From Phycisphaerae bacterium (lineage in GTDB: Bacteria > Planctomycetota > Phycisphaerae > UBA1845), in NCBI GenBank assembly GCA_029260165.1, contig JAJDDT010000102.1:124001-188000 (forward strand): a stretch of 64,000 nucleotides of DNA. The letters are read 5' to 3'. A program made the position numbers and the translations under genes. Each line of letters opens with the position of its first letter. The stretch's first letter is position 1. Shown here piece by piece: positions 27,653 to 35,382 of the stretch. The notes below the pieces were generated by a model. That model was not told the DNA's origin. It worked only from the letters and a program-made list of their open reading frames with translations, and ran no database searches.

Positions 27653-27766
27653 AGGTTAAGCGAAGCGAACCTGACGACATGCTCAAACCGCCCATATGAC
27701 ACCAAACACGCCTGCACATGTATCCAGACATCCGAATTGTCAGGTCCGCTTCGCTTAACCTGACCT
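27646..27766. repeat. Inverted pair of palindromic repeat family B (pair 1)
   Basis: Left arm 27646-27677 (plus) and right arm 27739-27766 (minus) carry the same repeat: GGTCAGGTT, then AAGCGAAGCG, then (A/G)ACCTGAC. They face each other over a 61-base spacer. Both arms have the GCGAAGCG variant. Confidence 0.88.
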
Positions 27767-27805
27767 CGTCTGCCGCGCCCTCATCGGCGTCCAAAAAGAA
27801 AAACG

Positions 27806-28618
27806 CTACGAAAGCGATGTCTTCACATGCCTATGTCGCCAGAGAATGCCGATACTGCAGCAAACGAGCAGCAACACAGACAGCACGAGCGTAATTCGTA
27901 CTGAATACGCATCGAGCAGTGGATAATCTGGAAACGTTATTCGGCGGGGCTCCTCATCGTACTCGATCGGATTCTGCCGTATGTACTCAATGGGGATTTC
28001 TGTGCGCGTTTGTGTGACAGTCTCCCAAACGCAATCCCACCATGCCTCCGATTCGAAGGCCGCCGGTTTACCAATGGCATCAACGACCCATTCGCGAAGT
28101 TTCTCGCGCCCAAGTGAGTGATACGTTCTCGATTCGTCAAACAACTGGGACCATCCCTGCGCGGGGAAAACGAAGCTTAAGTCAAGTTGGCTAACCAAAT
28201 CCGTGTTGCGAAGATAAATCGTGGCGTTGCTGAATTCCTGAAGCCGCGCGCCGAGATACTTGAGACGTGTCTCCCGACCGGACGCACTTATTTCCAGGTG
28301 TGTGAACGGCACTGATTCAGGAGGCTTCACAACAACCCGTTGAGTAATGCAGACCGTGACGGGAAGGCTGAGCGAAATGACAAGCACTGCAAGGCCGGTT
28401 AACAGACCCAACACCAGCGCATTAGCAGCCAGTCGCCGAGCCATCCCCCACCAGTCCGTCGTCGCAAGCAGAACCACACTCGCCGCCCCCCGCAAGTCCG
28501 TTCCACACTCCGGACAAATCGCCGACGGCAATCCCCGGACGCTGTACCCACACTTGGCACACCGCGCATCCCGATCCAACATGTCCAAATGTTCATTCAA
28601 ATCACCAACCGCACGCAT
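27806..28618 (-). CDS. Zinc-ribbon membrane protein, hypothetical
   Basis: A 270-residue protein with an N-terminal zinc ribbon (RCAKCGYSVRGLPSAICPECG, cysteines at about 20-40), a transmembrane helix near 65-88, a domain of about 150 residues with several tryptophans, and a second helix near the C-terminus (VRITLVLSVLLLVCCSIGIL) ending in a basic tail. Same ribbon class as the genes at 9957, 23778, 32833 and 57648. It lies three bases downstream of nothing coding; the M28 peptidase gene ends at 28622 on the same strand, immediately upstream, so the two are probably cotranscribed. Confidence 0.72.
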   Translation of the reverse strand: MRAVGDLNEHLDMLDRDARCAKCGYSVRGLPSAICPECGTDLRGAASVVLLATTDWWGMARRLAANALVLGLLTGLAVLVISLSLPVTVCITQRVVVKPPESVPFTHLEISASGRETRLKYLGARLQEFSNATIYLRNTDLVSQLDLSFVFPAQGWSQLFDESRTYHSLGREKLREWVVDAIGKPAAFESEAWWDCVWETVTQTRTEIPIEYIRQNPIEYDEEPRRITFPDYPLLDAYSVRITLVLSVLLLVCCSIGILWRHRHVKTSLS

Positions 28619-28621
28619 CCC

Positions 28622-30838
28622 CTACCGAGGCTCCGCCGTCTCAACCGTACGCCCCGCGTCCAAACACGTCTCAATCGCCCTCAACGATTCCATCAAATAC
28701 CCAAACGTCCGGCGATAGACCAGCTTCGCGCGATAGACCGTCCCCTCCTGCTTCCGCTCGATCCCATACCGAAGCGCCGGCAACATCCAGGGTGCATACC
28801 CCGAATCCTCATCCGGCGCGGCAAACATACTCTTAAACCAGGGCCTGCCCGGCAATCCCGACGTGACAATCCACTTCCGCTCCATCTCAATCAAATGCCG
28901 ATTCACGCACGCCAACTGCTCACCCGACAACTCCCCCGCCTCAACAGCCGACATCAACCGCCCATAAACCCGCGTCGCCGTCGCATCCAGCTCCTTCAAC
29001 GCTTTCAACAGATTCCTGGGCTGAACATCCACCCCCAACCCTTCCGCATACTTGATCAGATCATCAAACAGCTCCTCAAAATCCGGTGCATACCGCGTCG
29101 GGTCCAACGGCAGCACCGACCCATTGGCCAGTCGCGACAACACCACATTCAAAACCCGCGTTACCATCAAGGCCGATCCATAATCATCACCCACCACCTT
29201 GCGATACCAGTTCAAATTGTCATACGCAGAATGATAAGACGTCCCCGCCGCTCCACCACCACCCACACTAGCCGACGGAATCGCCAAATGACAATAAAAC
29301 CCCACATGATCCGACCCGCCCCCCAGATGCCCAAACCGCGGATGACCTGCCAACATCGGATCACCGTTCCGCTCGACCCACGCCTCATGAACCGTCTTCG
29401 CCTCTTCCGTCGGACCACCCACCGGCGCCACCACCCGCGTCGCATCCGCAATCACTGATTTCAGGAGCGGTGCGGAACTCGATCCAAAATTCGGACCCAT
29501 GGCAGCCATGTCCAGATTGATGTACGCCACCGCATTTTTCGACAAATCCTCCGCATGGGCTTCGATCCACTCCACCGACCCCATGATCCCGTATTCCTCC
29601 GCCGCCCAATTCGCGAACACGATCGACCGCTTCGGTCGCCGACCCTGCTTCGCCAGCGTCGCAAAACTCCTGGCAGCTTCGAAAAGCACCATCGTTCCCG
29701 CCAACGGATCACCCGCGCCGAATTCCCACGCATCGTGATGACAACCGACGATTACCTTCTCATCCGGAAAATCAGTCCCGCGCAACGTCCCCACCACGTT
29801 GTACGTTTTGGTCAATTCCCGCTTCTGTTTGACCATCAACCGAACCGTCAAATCCTCTCCACCCGCCAACCGATAGGTAAACGGCAGCCCACCCTGCCAA
29901 CCACGAGGCACCGCCTGACCCGACATCTTCGACAATATCTTCTCAGCCGCTCCCCAACCGATTGGCTGAACCGGAATCGTCGGCAACCGCACATCCTTCG
30001 GGTTCATCCGCTTCGCATCCTTCGTCGCAGCCACCCCGGGCGTCAACGGATCACCCGAATAGGGCAACGTCACAATCGACCCCCGCTGAATCGACGTCTC
30101 GTTGGCATACCCACCCTCCGGATACATCAACCCCCGCACATACCCGCTGTCTGCCGGATCGGTGTAAATGACCAATCCGATCGCCCCCGCTGCTTCAGCA
30201 AATTTGGCTTTGTATCCCCGAAAATTCCCGCCATACCGGGCGATCACAACCTTCCCCTTCACCTCGACCCCAAGCGTCGCCAAATGCTCGAAATCCCCCT
30301 TCGTCCCATAATTCGCATAAACCACCCGCCCGGTCACATCCCCGCTACCACTAAACGCATTCCACCCAAACGAGACCCCCGCGTGTCCCGAATACCGATC
30401 CTCCGACAGAATCCGCTCCCTGATCCGCAACCGCTCCCGCTCCCGCGCCGGCGTCACAATCTCGAGCGCTGCCTCCACGGGCGTCGCCAGATACAACCAC
30501 AACTCCTGCTTCTCAACCTCCAACCCCAGCTTCTCAAACTCGACCACCAACCGATCCGCCGCCCTCAAATCCCCCGCCGAACCCGCTCGATGAGGCTCCT
30601 GCGCAAGCATCTCGTGATACCCGCGCACGCTTTCCGCCGTCGGCACCGCATTCAAACCCACCTCAAACGCCTGCTGCGATTCCCTTTCTGACGGCGGCCA
30701 GAACCGATACGCCTCCGTCACCAGTGATTCCGCCTTTGCGGTATCCTCGCCTCCCAAAACCGGCGTTTCCTCGCCCACACCCGTCACAACCGCCAACATC
30801 ACCATCAAAAGGTAAATCACCGCTTCCCGTCCTTTCAC
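28622..30838 (-). CDS. M28 peptidase, glutamate carboxypeptidase II-like
   Basis: A 738-residue exported zinc carboxypeptidase with the full GCPII/PSMA architecture: signal peptide (about 1-22), protease domain interrupted by a PA domain (about 165-330), and a C-terminal transferrin-receptor-like dimerisation domain. Zinc ligands are visible in order: H and D of CHHDAWEFGAGDP (near 365), the E-E pair of WAAEEYG (near 411, catalytic base plus ligand), D of AYINLD (near 438) and H of YHSAYDN (near 533). It should trim C-terminal acidic residues from peptides outside the cytoplasmic membrane. The start is GTG 30838 with a weak ribosome binding site. Confidence 0.93.
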   Translation of the reverse strand: MKGREAVIYLLMVMLAVVTGVGEETPVLGGEDTAKAESLVTEAYRFWPPSERESQQAFEVGLNAVPTAESVRGYHEMLAQEPHRAGSAGDLRAADRLVVEFEKLGLEVEKQELWLYLATPVEAALEIVTPARERERLRIRERILSEDRYSGHAGVSFGWNAFSGSGDVTGRVVYANYGTKGDFEHLATLGVEVKGKVVIARYGGNFRGYKAKFAEAAGAIGLVIYTDPADSGYVRGLMYPEGGYANETSIQRGSIVTLPYSGDPLTPGVAATKDAKRMNPKDVRLPTIPVQPIGWGAAEKILSKMSGQAVPRGWQGGLPFTYRLAGGEDLTVRLMVKQKRELTKTYNVVGTLRGTDFPDEKVIVGCHHDAWEFGAGDPLAGTMVLFEAARSFATLAKQGRRPKRSIVFANWAAEEYGIMGSVEWIEAHAEDLSKNAVAYINLDMAAMGPNFGSSSAPLLKSVIADATRVVAPVGGPTEEAKTVHEAWVERNGDPMLAGHPRFGHLGGGSDHVGFYCHLAIPSASVGGGGAAGTSYHSAYDNLNWYRKVVGDDYGSALMVTRVLNVVLSRLANGSVLPLDPTRYAPDFEELFDDLIKYAEGLGVDVQPRNLLKALKELDATATRVYGRLMSAVEAGELSGEQLACVNRHLIEMERKWIVTSGLPGRPWFKSMFAAPDEDSGYAPWMLPALRYGIERKQEGTVYRAKLVYRRTFGYLMESLRAIETCLDAGRTVETAEPR

Positions 30839-31004
30839 AACGTCAAATGTCAGTCACGCTGGATTTCCCAACACCCATCAACCCAAAATAACCTCAATCG
30901 CCCCACTTTCACAATCCAACCAAATCTCAGCAAAACCATTGAACCAACCCTGCCGAACAACAATAATGAACCAGGGTCAGCCACAACAGGACAGAATCAC
31001 GACC

Positions 31005-32153
31005 ATGAACCATCGGACAACGCCCATCGCCATCCTCGTCGCCACCACCATAAGCCTCACAAGCTGTGGCCCCGACCCGTTCTATCTGCCATCCCTCGCG
31101 GCAGGACAACTCGACGTCATTCTCAAATCCACCCCCATCACCTCCGCCATCGAAAGCAGCACGCTCAACGAGGACCAAATCCGCAAACTCGAACTCATCC
31201 TCGACGTCCGCCAATACGCCATCAAGAACATGAACCTCGAAGCCCGCGACAGCTTCACGCATTTTGTCGACGTCTCGGAAACCGCCCGACTCTTCAACGT
31301 CTCAGCCTCACACGCCGACCAACTCCGCGCGCTCACCTGGTCCTTTCCGGTCGTCGGCGTCGTCCCCTACCTCGGCTTCTTCGATGAAACCCTCGCCACA
31401 CAACAGGAAACCAACCTCATCGATCAGGGCTTCGACACATTCACCTACGAAGTCGACGCCTACAGCACCCTCAGCTTTTTGCCCAACCCCGTCCGCTCTA
31501 CACTCCTCAACCGCGACGACGTCTCCATCGTCGATACCGTCATCCACGAACTGCTTCACAACACCGTTTACAGACCCAACGACACCGACTTCAACGAATC
31601 TCTGGCCACCTTCGTCGGACGCACCGGTGCCGTCGAATACATCCGCGACCGATTCCCCGAAAACACAGCCGCCATCGACTACGCCATCACCCGAAACGAG
31701 GACAACGACCGCTACGTCAACTTCATCCTGAATTTCCAGAACGATCTGATCGAATACTACGCCACGAATACCCCATCCGAAGACAGGATCGCCAACCGCG
31801 AATCCATGTTCCAATCCGCCCGCGACGACTTCGCTACCGACGTCCAACCCCTCATGCACCACCCCGAAGATTACAACTGGGTCAAAAACCTCCCCACCAA
31901 CAACGCCTGGATCCTCGTCAACTTCCGCTACAATCTCGACCTCGACCTCTTCGCCGACGTCTACAACACAACCGGCAACGATTGGTCCACCGCCATCACC
32001 CTCTACCAGTCCGCCGCCCGGACAACCGACCCCAAATCATTTCTCCGAAACCACATCAACAATCCGGAAACCACCCCCATCACCCGAAGCCTCCCCCACG
32101 CCCTCGAAACCAGAGCGCGATGCTGCAAACCGCTGAGAACAACCCAACCCTGA
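31005..32153 (+). CDS. Lipoprotein aminopeptidase-like protein (PF10023 type)
   Basis: A 382-residue protein with a lipoprotein signal (MNHRTTPIAILVATTISLTSC, lipobox LTSC, lipidated Cys at 21). The body resembles the predicted aminopeptidase family COG4324: the zinc motif HELLHNT (HExxH-type, third ligand probably E in FNESLATFVG) is present. The start at 31005 was chosen because it gives a proper lipoprotein signal; upstream ATGs at 30939 and 30966 extend a poorly plausible N-terminus. Wobble positions are strongly C-biased, unlike aroB or ftsY. Role likely peptide turnover outside the inner membrane. Confidence 0.8.
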   Translation: MNHRTTPIAILVATTISLTSCGPDPFYLPSLAAGQLDVILKSTPITSAIESSTLNEDQIRKLELILDVRQYAIKNMNLEARDSFTHFVDVSETARLFNVSASHADQLRALTWSFPVVGVVPYLGFFDETLATQQETNLIDQGFDTFTYEVDAYSTLSFLPNPVRSTLLNRDDVSIVDTVIHELLHNTVYRPNDTDFNESLATFVGRTGAVEYIRDRFPENTAAIDYAITRNEDNDRYVNFILNFQNDLIEYYATNTPSEDRIANRESMFQSARDDFATDVQPLMHHPEDYNWVKNLPTNNAWILVNFRYNLDLDLFADVYNTTGNDWSTAITLYQSAARTTDPKSFLRNHINNPETTPITRSLPHALETRARCCKPLRTTQP

Positions 32154-32170
32154 CCATTCGCGACAGCCCG

Positions 32171-32202
32171 GTAGGTCAGGTCAAGCGCAGCGGACCTGAC
32201 GA
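32171..32202 (+). repeat. Palindromic repeat family B, single copy
   Basis: GTAGGTCAGG followed by TCAAGCGCAGCG and GACCTGACGA. Lies 17 bases after the lipoprotein gene stop, with no facing partner nearby. Confidence 0.85.
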
Positions 32203-32412
32203 TTCCAACTCTTCCACACCAGCGCAGCGTTGCCCTGCCGGGGGGCGGGAAATCCAAACGGTGCTCGCACGCCCCAGGAAAATATCCGCCCATACACCTC
32301 TCAGGAACGAAGAGTCACCCTGCCAAATTCAATCTGATACAGAATAGACAATTTTTGCCAGGTTTCTATGATGACGGTGAGGGTGATTCGCAACGATCGA
32401 GAGGCCCGGTTC

Positions 32413-32698
32413 ATGCCCACGCAGAACGTCAATCTCGCCGACCACCACGCTAACTTCATTCGCTCCAGCGTCGATTCCGGGCGGTACAGGAATGCAAGCG
32501 AAGTCGTACGCGCGGGCTTGCGACTTCTCGAAGATCATGAAGCCGAAACCAACTTCGCTCGAAGCACTCAAACGCGTAACCCAGGAGGCCTTTGATGCAC
32601 TCGATCGAGGTGAATACTCAGAAGTCACGACGGATGACGTCAACGAGCTATTCAGGAACATCCACCAATCCGTCCGCCAAAGGCAAAACGGCGCATGA
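32413..32698 (+). pseudogene. parD: ParD-like antitoxin disrupted by a frameshift
   Basis: The first frame gives a ParD N-terminus (MPTQNVNLADHHANFIRSS, then RYRNASEVVRAGLRLLEDHEAE), the ribbon-helix-helix DNA-binding part. Near 32550-32565 the homology jumps to the next frame, which continues with LEALKRVTQEAFDALDRG and ends at TGA 32696. Removing one C in GAAACCAAC restores a single frame of typical ParD length (about 95 residues). It overlaps the toxin remnant by ATGA. Either a real pseudogene or a sequencing error. Confidence 0.8.
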
Positions 32699-32781
32699 AT
32701 TGGACGCTTCGCCTCGCCGACCAGGCCAAACGCGACATCGAGAGCGTTCTCAATCAGATGCTGGAACATGTTCAATTTTGA
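32695..32781 (+). pseudogene. parE: Truncated ParE-like toxin remnant
   Basis: Only the first 28 codons remain: MNWTLRLADQAKRDIESVLN is the usual N-terminus of a RelE/ParE-fold toxin, which should be about 95 residues. The frame ends in TGA at 32779-32781, one base before palindromic repeat A begins. The active part of the toxin is gone. It starts inside the ParD stop codon, the standard arrangement. Confidence 0.8.
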
Positions 32782-32782
32782 T

Positions 32783-32807
32783 GTAGCGTCACCCCTTGTG
32801 GGTGGCG
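32783..32807 (-). repeat. Palindromic repeat family A, copy 4
   Basis: Family-A element in opposite orientation with one mismatch in one arm (GGTGGCG for GGTGACG). It abuts the truncated ParE remnant. Confidence 0.85.
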
Positions 32808-32832
32808 AGACGGCTGGGGTGTGATTAGGAAC

Positions 32833-33303
32833 ATGATGCGATGGATAGCCATGATCGTTTTCTTGATCCTTGCGATCGCCTCGTTCGGAATGCACCATCA
32901 GAAGACTTCGTTTGCTGCGACGTTCTGTCACTACGATTCCGGTTTTGCCGTGTTCATCTACAAGGGAAGCGTCTATGTTTGTAAAAAAGGACCGTTCTTC
33001 GGGTTATCTGAAATGGCGGAGTTCCGCATTGGCAACTCGGGCTTCGGACTGGAGCCATCGGAATACCGCGGTCGTATTGATTGGCGGGCAATTCGTCTGC
33101 GATTGTCCTTCTTCCCAATAGGCTTCGGTGCATTGGCTTCCATCGTCGCACTCATGTACGCCAAACGCCTGAAACTCGCAGAGCGAGATAGAAAGGGATT
33201 GTGTCTCAAATGCGGATATGACCTGAGGGCCGGACACGAGCGTTGCCCGGAGTGTGGCACAGAAAACGCGGCGTACTCAAGAACTGCCGAGGAACCGACC
33301 TGA
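32833..33303 (+). CDS. Membrane protein with C-terminal zinc ribbon, hypothetical
   Basis: About 156 residues: an N-terminal transmembrane helix (MRWIAMIVFLILAIASFGM), an outer loop of about 75 residues, a second helix (LSFFPIGFGALASIVALMY), and a C-terminal zinc ribbon CLKCGYDLRAGHERCPECG. The same ribbon appears N-terminally in related window genes, here it is C-terminal and cytoplasmic by topology. Start is uncertain among GTG 32821, ATG 32833 and ATG 32836, AGGA lying just upstream. Function unknown. Confidence 0.7.
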   Translation: MMRWIAMIVFLILAIASFGMHHQKTSFAATFCHYDSGFAVFIYKGSVYVCKKGPFFGLSEMAEFRIGNSGFGLEPSEYRGRIDWRAIRLRLSFFPIGFGALASIVALMYAKRLKLAERDRKGLCLKCGYDLRAGHERCPECGTENAAYSRTAEEPT

Positions 33304-33311
33304 ACAGCCTG

Positions 33312-33342
33312 GTAGGTCAGGTTCGCATTGTTCAACCTGACC
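33312..33342 (+). repeat. Palindromic repeat family B, divergent copy
   Basis: GGTCAGGTT and AACCTGACC form a perfect 9-bp inverted repeat, but the centre (CGCATTGTTC) differs from other copies. It lies eight bases after the zinc-ribbon gene stop. Confidence 0.75.
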
Positions 33343-33505
33343 GACAGCAACACTGTGCCATGATTCGCAAGGTCCGAGAAAATCAGGGATTGTTTGAACA
33401 CGCGAGGGCAGAAGCGGCGACATGGGCAGCTTGCGAAGCATGCGCCATGGTCTTGTTGCTGGTAATGCCTGCTCAACGTAAACTCCTGGAATGTGGTATC
33501 GTTGT

Positions 33506-33889
33506 ATGACACCAGATGATGACGGATTACCGAAAGTCGCCCGAACAGCTCGATCACTCGGCGTTCGCATTCCGCAGGACGTACAACCAGATGCCGAAGG
33601 AAACGTCTCGCCCGGCATGGGGGGGATGTCAGTGGCCCCCAACTCAATGTGGAACCTGCCGCATCACCGCCGCCCGCGCGGAATGTCCAACGAATCTACC
33701 GGGCCGAAAAATGACCATGTATTCGCGGTGTATTCGGACGCTATCGGCGAAGCAAGCCTTACGGTGCGGGCTGACCCGAAGTGGCCAGCCAAGCACGCAC
33801 TCGTCGAACCGGAATCCTGCGTTTCCATCGCAACCTACGAAAACGCTATTCAAAGTACAAGACCCTCCTGGAAAAGGGCTTGGCCATGA
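33506..33889 (+). CDS. Unknown protein, first of a three-gene overlapping operon
   Basis: A 127-residue protein I cannot assign. It is rich in Pro, Arg and His with the recognisable blocks GLPKVARTARSLGVRIPQD, GMGGMSVAP, NLPHHRRPRGM and KHALVEPESC, ending TRPSWKRAWP. The spacing of these blocks looks like a real compact domain and the sequence has no signal peptide. The GGMSV stretch is faintly like Tse2-type toxins, but I could not align the rest. Start ATG 33506 is preferred over 33491, neither having a strong ribosome binding site. Its stop overlaps the next ATG (ATGA). Confidence 0.6.
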   Translation: MTPDDDGLPKVARTARSLGVRIPQDVQPDAEGNVSPGMGGMSVAPNSMWNLPHHRRPRGMSNESTGPKNDHVFAVYSDAIGEASLTVRADPKWPAKHALVEPESCVSIATYENAIQSTRPSWKRAWP

Positions 33890-34185
33890 ATGTCCGCCTC
33901 AATGCATATCTGGCGCTGGAACGGGTGATGTTATTGCTGGACGAGTCGGGAGATGAAGTCGCCGACGCGATTCGGGACCAAATGGACGTTCTATGGTACG
34001 CGCTAACAGTGGAGGATCACGCATTCCTCGACACCCGCACAATTTGCGTGGAAGATTCTAAACCACTCCGAATTCCGCTTCCTCAACCGCCGACGTGGGC
34101 CTCCAGCACTCCGCCCACCACTACATTAATTCGTAACCGAGACGTAGGACTTCTGGTTCCTGTTCCTTCGGAGTATGCGGCGTGA
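33886..34185 (+). CDS. Unknown small protein, second of the overlapping operon
   Basis: A 99-residue protein: a helical N-terminal half (LNAYLALERVMLLLDESGDEV, then DAIRDQMDVLWYALTVEDHAFLD) and a proline/threonine-rich, probably unstructured C-terminal half. ATG 33886 was chosen because GGAAAAGGG lies upstream and the start overlaps the previous stop as ATGA. The helical half could be a partner-binding domain, for example an immunity or adaptor protein, but that rests on context only. Confidence 0.65.
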   Translation: MNVRLNAYLALERVMLLLDESGDEVADAIRDQMDVLWYALTVEDHAFLDTRTICVEDSKPLRIPLPQPPTWASSTPPTTTLIRNRDVGLLVPVPSEYAA

Positions 34186-34592
34186 CAACTACTGCGATAG
34201 TCGGCACCAACCGTTTGGTTGACTGCCCAACACTGATAGGATGGGGTGAACACCCCTTGTTGAGTGTGGCGACCAAGCCACTGAGAGTGACACTAACGAC
34301 TCCGCCCAACGGCTCCGGAGGTCCGTGCGTTCGCGTCAAGGACAACCAGAATTCAGGCGAATCCGAAAATGGGCTTCAAGTCATCGCTGAGCCAAATTCG
34401 GTTTCTATCTTCCTCAACCAGGAGCCGCTGGTTGTCGCAACACTTTTGGATCCTGACACAATTCACATTAAGCTTGACCTTCGACCCTTAGGCTTGGTTT
34501 TGTACGAGGACAGCAGGGGGCTTCTTATAGGGACGAACGTGCTTGCACACAACGAAATAAGAAATTGCAATATCGCGATTGGCATTGGGTAA
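34182..34592 (+). CDS. Unknown beta-rich protein, third of the overlapping operon
   Basis: A 136-residue protein starting at GTG 34182 inside the stop of the previous gene (GTGA). It is predicted to be mostly beta strands, with blocks GLQVIAEPNSVSIFLNQEPL and DTIHIKLDLRPLGLVLYED. No signal peptide or membrane helix. Base composition is lower in GC than its neighbours. I recognise no family. The stop-start overlaps across all three genes argue that they act together. Confidence 0.55.
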   Translation: MTTTAIVGTNRLVDCPTLIGWGEHPLLSVATKPLRVTLTTPPNGSGGPCVRVKDNQNSGESENGLQVIAEPNSVSIFLNQEPLVVATLLDPDTIHIKLDLRPLGLVLYEDSRGLLIGTNVLAHNEIRNCNIAIGIG

Positions 34593-34605
34593 GCCAGCAA
34601 GCCAG

Positions 34606-34631
34606 GTAGGTCAGGTTAAGCGAACCTGACG
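34606..34631 (+). repeat. Palindromic repeat family B, short copy
   Basis: GGTCAGGTT, a shortened AAGCG centre, then AACCTGACG. It lies 14 bases after the last gene of the unknown operon. Confidence 0.82.
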
Positions 34632-34642
34632 TTTCGGCCCCG

Positions 34643-35227
34643 CTACCCCCGCACCCCAACCACACACTCGATATGATCCCGCAGCTTCGCAAAAAACTGC
34701 AACGCTACCACCTGCTCGCTCTTGATCGCATCGTCCGCGCCAAGACGAATCGCCTCCATCCCGCGCGAGGCATACTGCGTCCGACAAATGATGTACAAAT
34801 CAGGATTCAGCCGCCTCGCCATCTCAACCGCTCTTAACGCCACCGATTCATTCGGAATCGTCACAGCCAACACATCCGCCGACATGATCCCCGCCTCACG
34901 AAGCACCGCCTCGTTACTCCCGCATCCCTCCACAATCGCCCGCCCCAACGACGACTGACTCCGCACCGTCTCGGAATTCCGCTCGATCACCACACAATCA
35001 ATCTCAGCCTGATCGCAAAACTCCGCCACACACCGACCCGGCAAACCATAACCAGCCACGATCACCTTTGAAATACCCGCCGGCACAGCCCCGACCGCCC
35101 CACGCGACAGCGACACACGCACCCGCGCACCCTCAGGCCAATCCACAGGATCAACCAGCTCCACAAACCCGTTGCGATAAACACCCAAAATGTCGGAGGA
35201 ATCACCCACGCTGCACGTCGTCCACAT
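34643..35227 (-). CDS. RCK_N (TrkA-N) domain protein with short N-terminal extension
   Basis: A 194-residue cytoplasmic protein. Residues about 50-180 form an NAD-binding RCK_N domain of potassium channels and transporters: KVIVAGYGLPGRCVAEFC (glycine loop, here GxGxxG as GYGLPG), then VVIERNSETV with the acidic end of beta-2, and the helix/strand IMSADVLAVTIPNESVAL. The first 45 residues (VYRNGFVELVDPVDWPEGARV) resemble the short DUF104/AF2212-type domain. No membrane segment and no TrkH/Ktr subunit is adjacent. ATG 35227 is preferred over a TTG at 35293. Confidence 0.8.
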   Translation of the reverse strand: MWTTCSVGDSSDILGVYRNGFVELVDPVDWPEGARVRVSLSRGAVGAVPAGISKVIVAGYGLPGRCVAEFCDQAEIDCVVIERNSETVRSQSSLGRAIVEGCGSNEAVLREAGIMSADVLAVTIPNESVALRAVEMARRLNPDLYIICRTQYASRGMEAIRLGADDAIKSEQVVALQFFAKLRDHIECVVGVRG

Positions 35228-35382
35228 ACCCCAATGCGGATCAACCGTGGGCAACAAACATGAGTCAAAGCGACGCAGGCAGCACCAAATCAATGCGCCG
35301 CCGCCCCTCGTGGACGGCGTGAAACACTCAGGGACGCCTCAAATCGAGAACGTCCCCAATCATCACACATGACTTAATACTG

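Larger units (their letters stand above)
27395..27805. other. Intergenic region with a paired palindromic repeat and a gene remnant
   Basis: A 411-base region between convergent genes. It contains the inverted repeat-B pair at 27646-27766 and, on the minus strand, the C-terminal remnant of an open frame (27464-27652). No intact gene is visible. Confidence 0.5.

Noticed and set aside
28589-30691. Plus-strand frames opposite the M28 peptidase
   Set aside because: They are Pro/Arg/His-rich reverse readings of a gene with clear zinc motifs.
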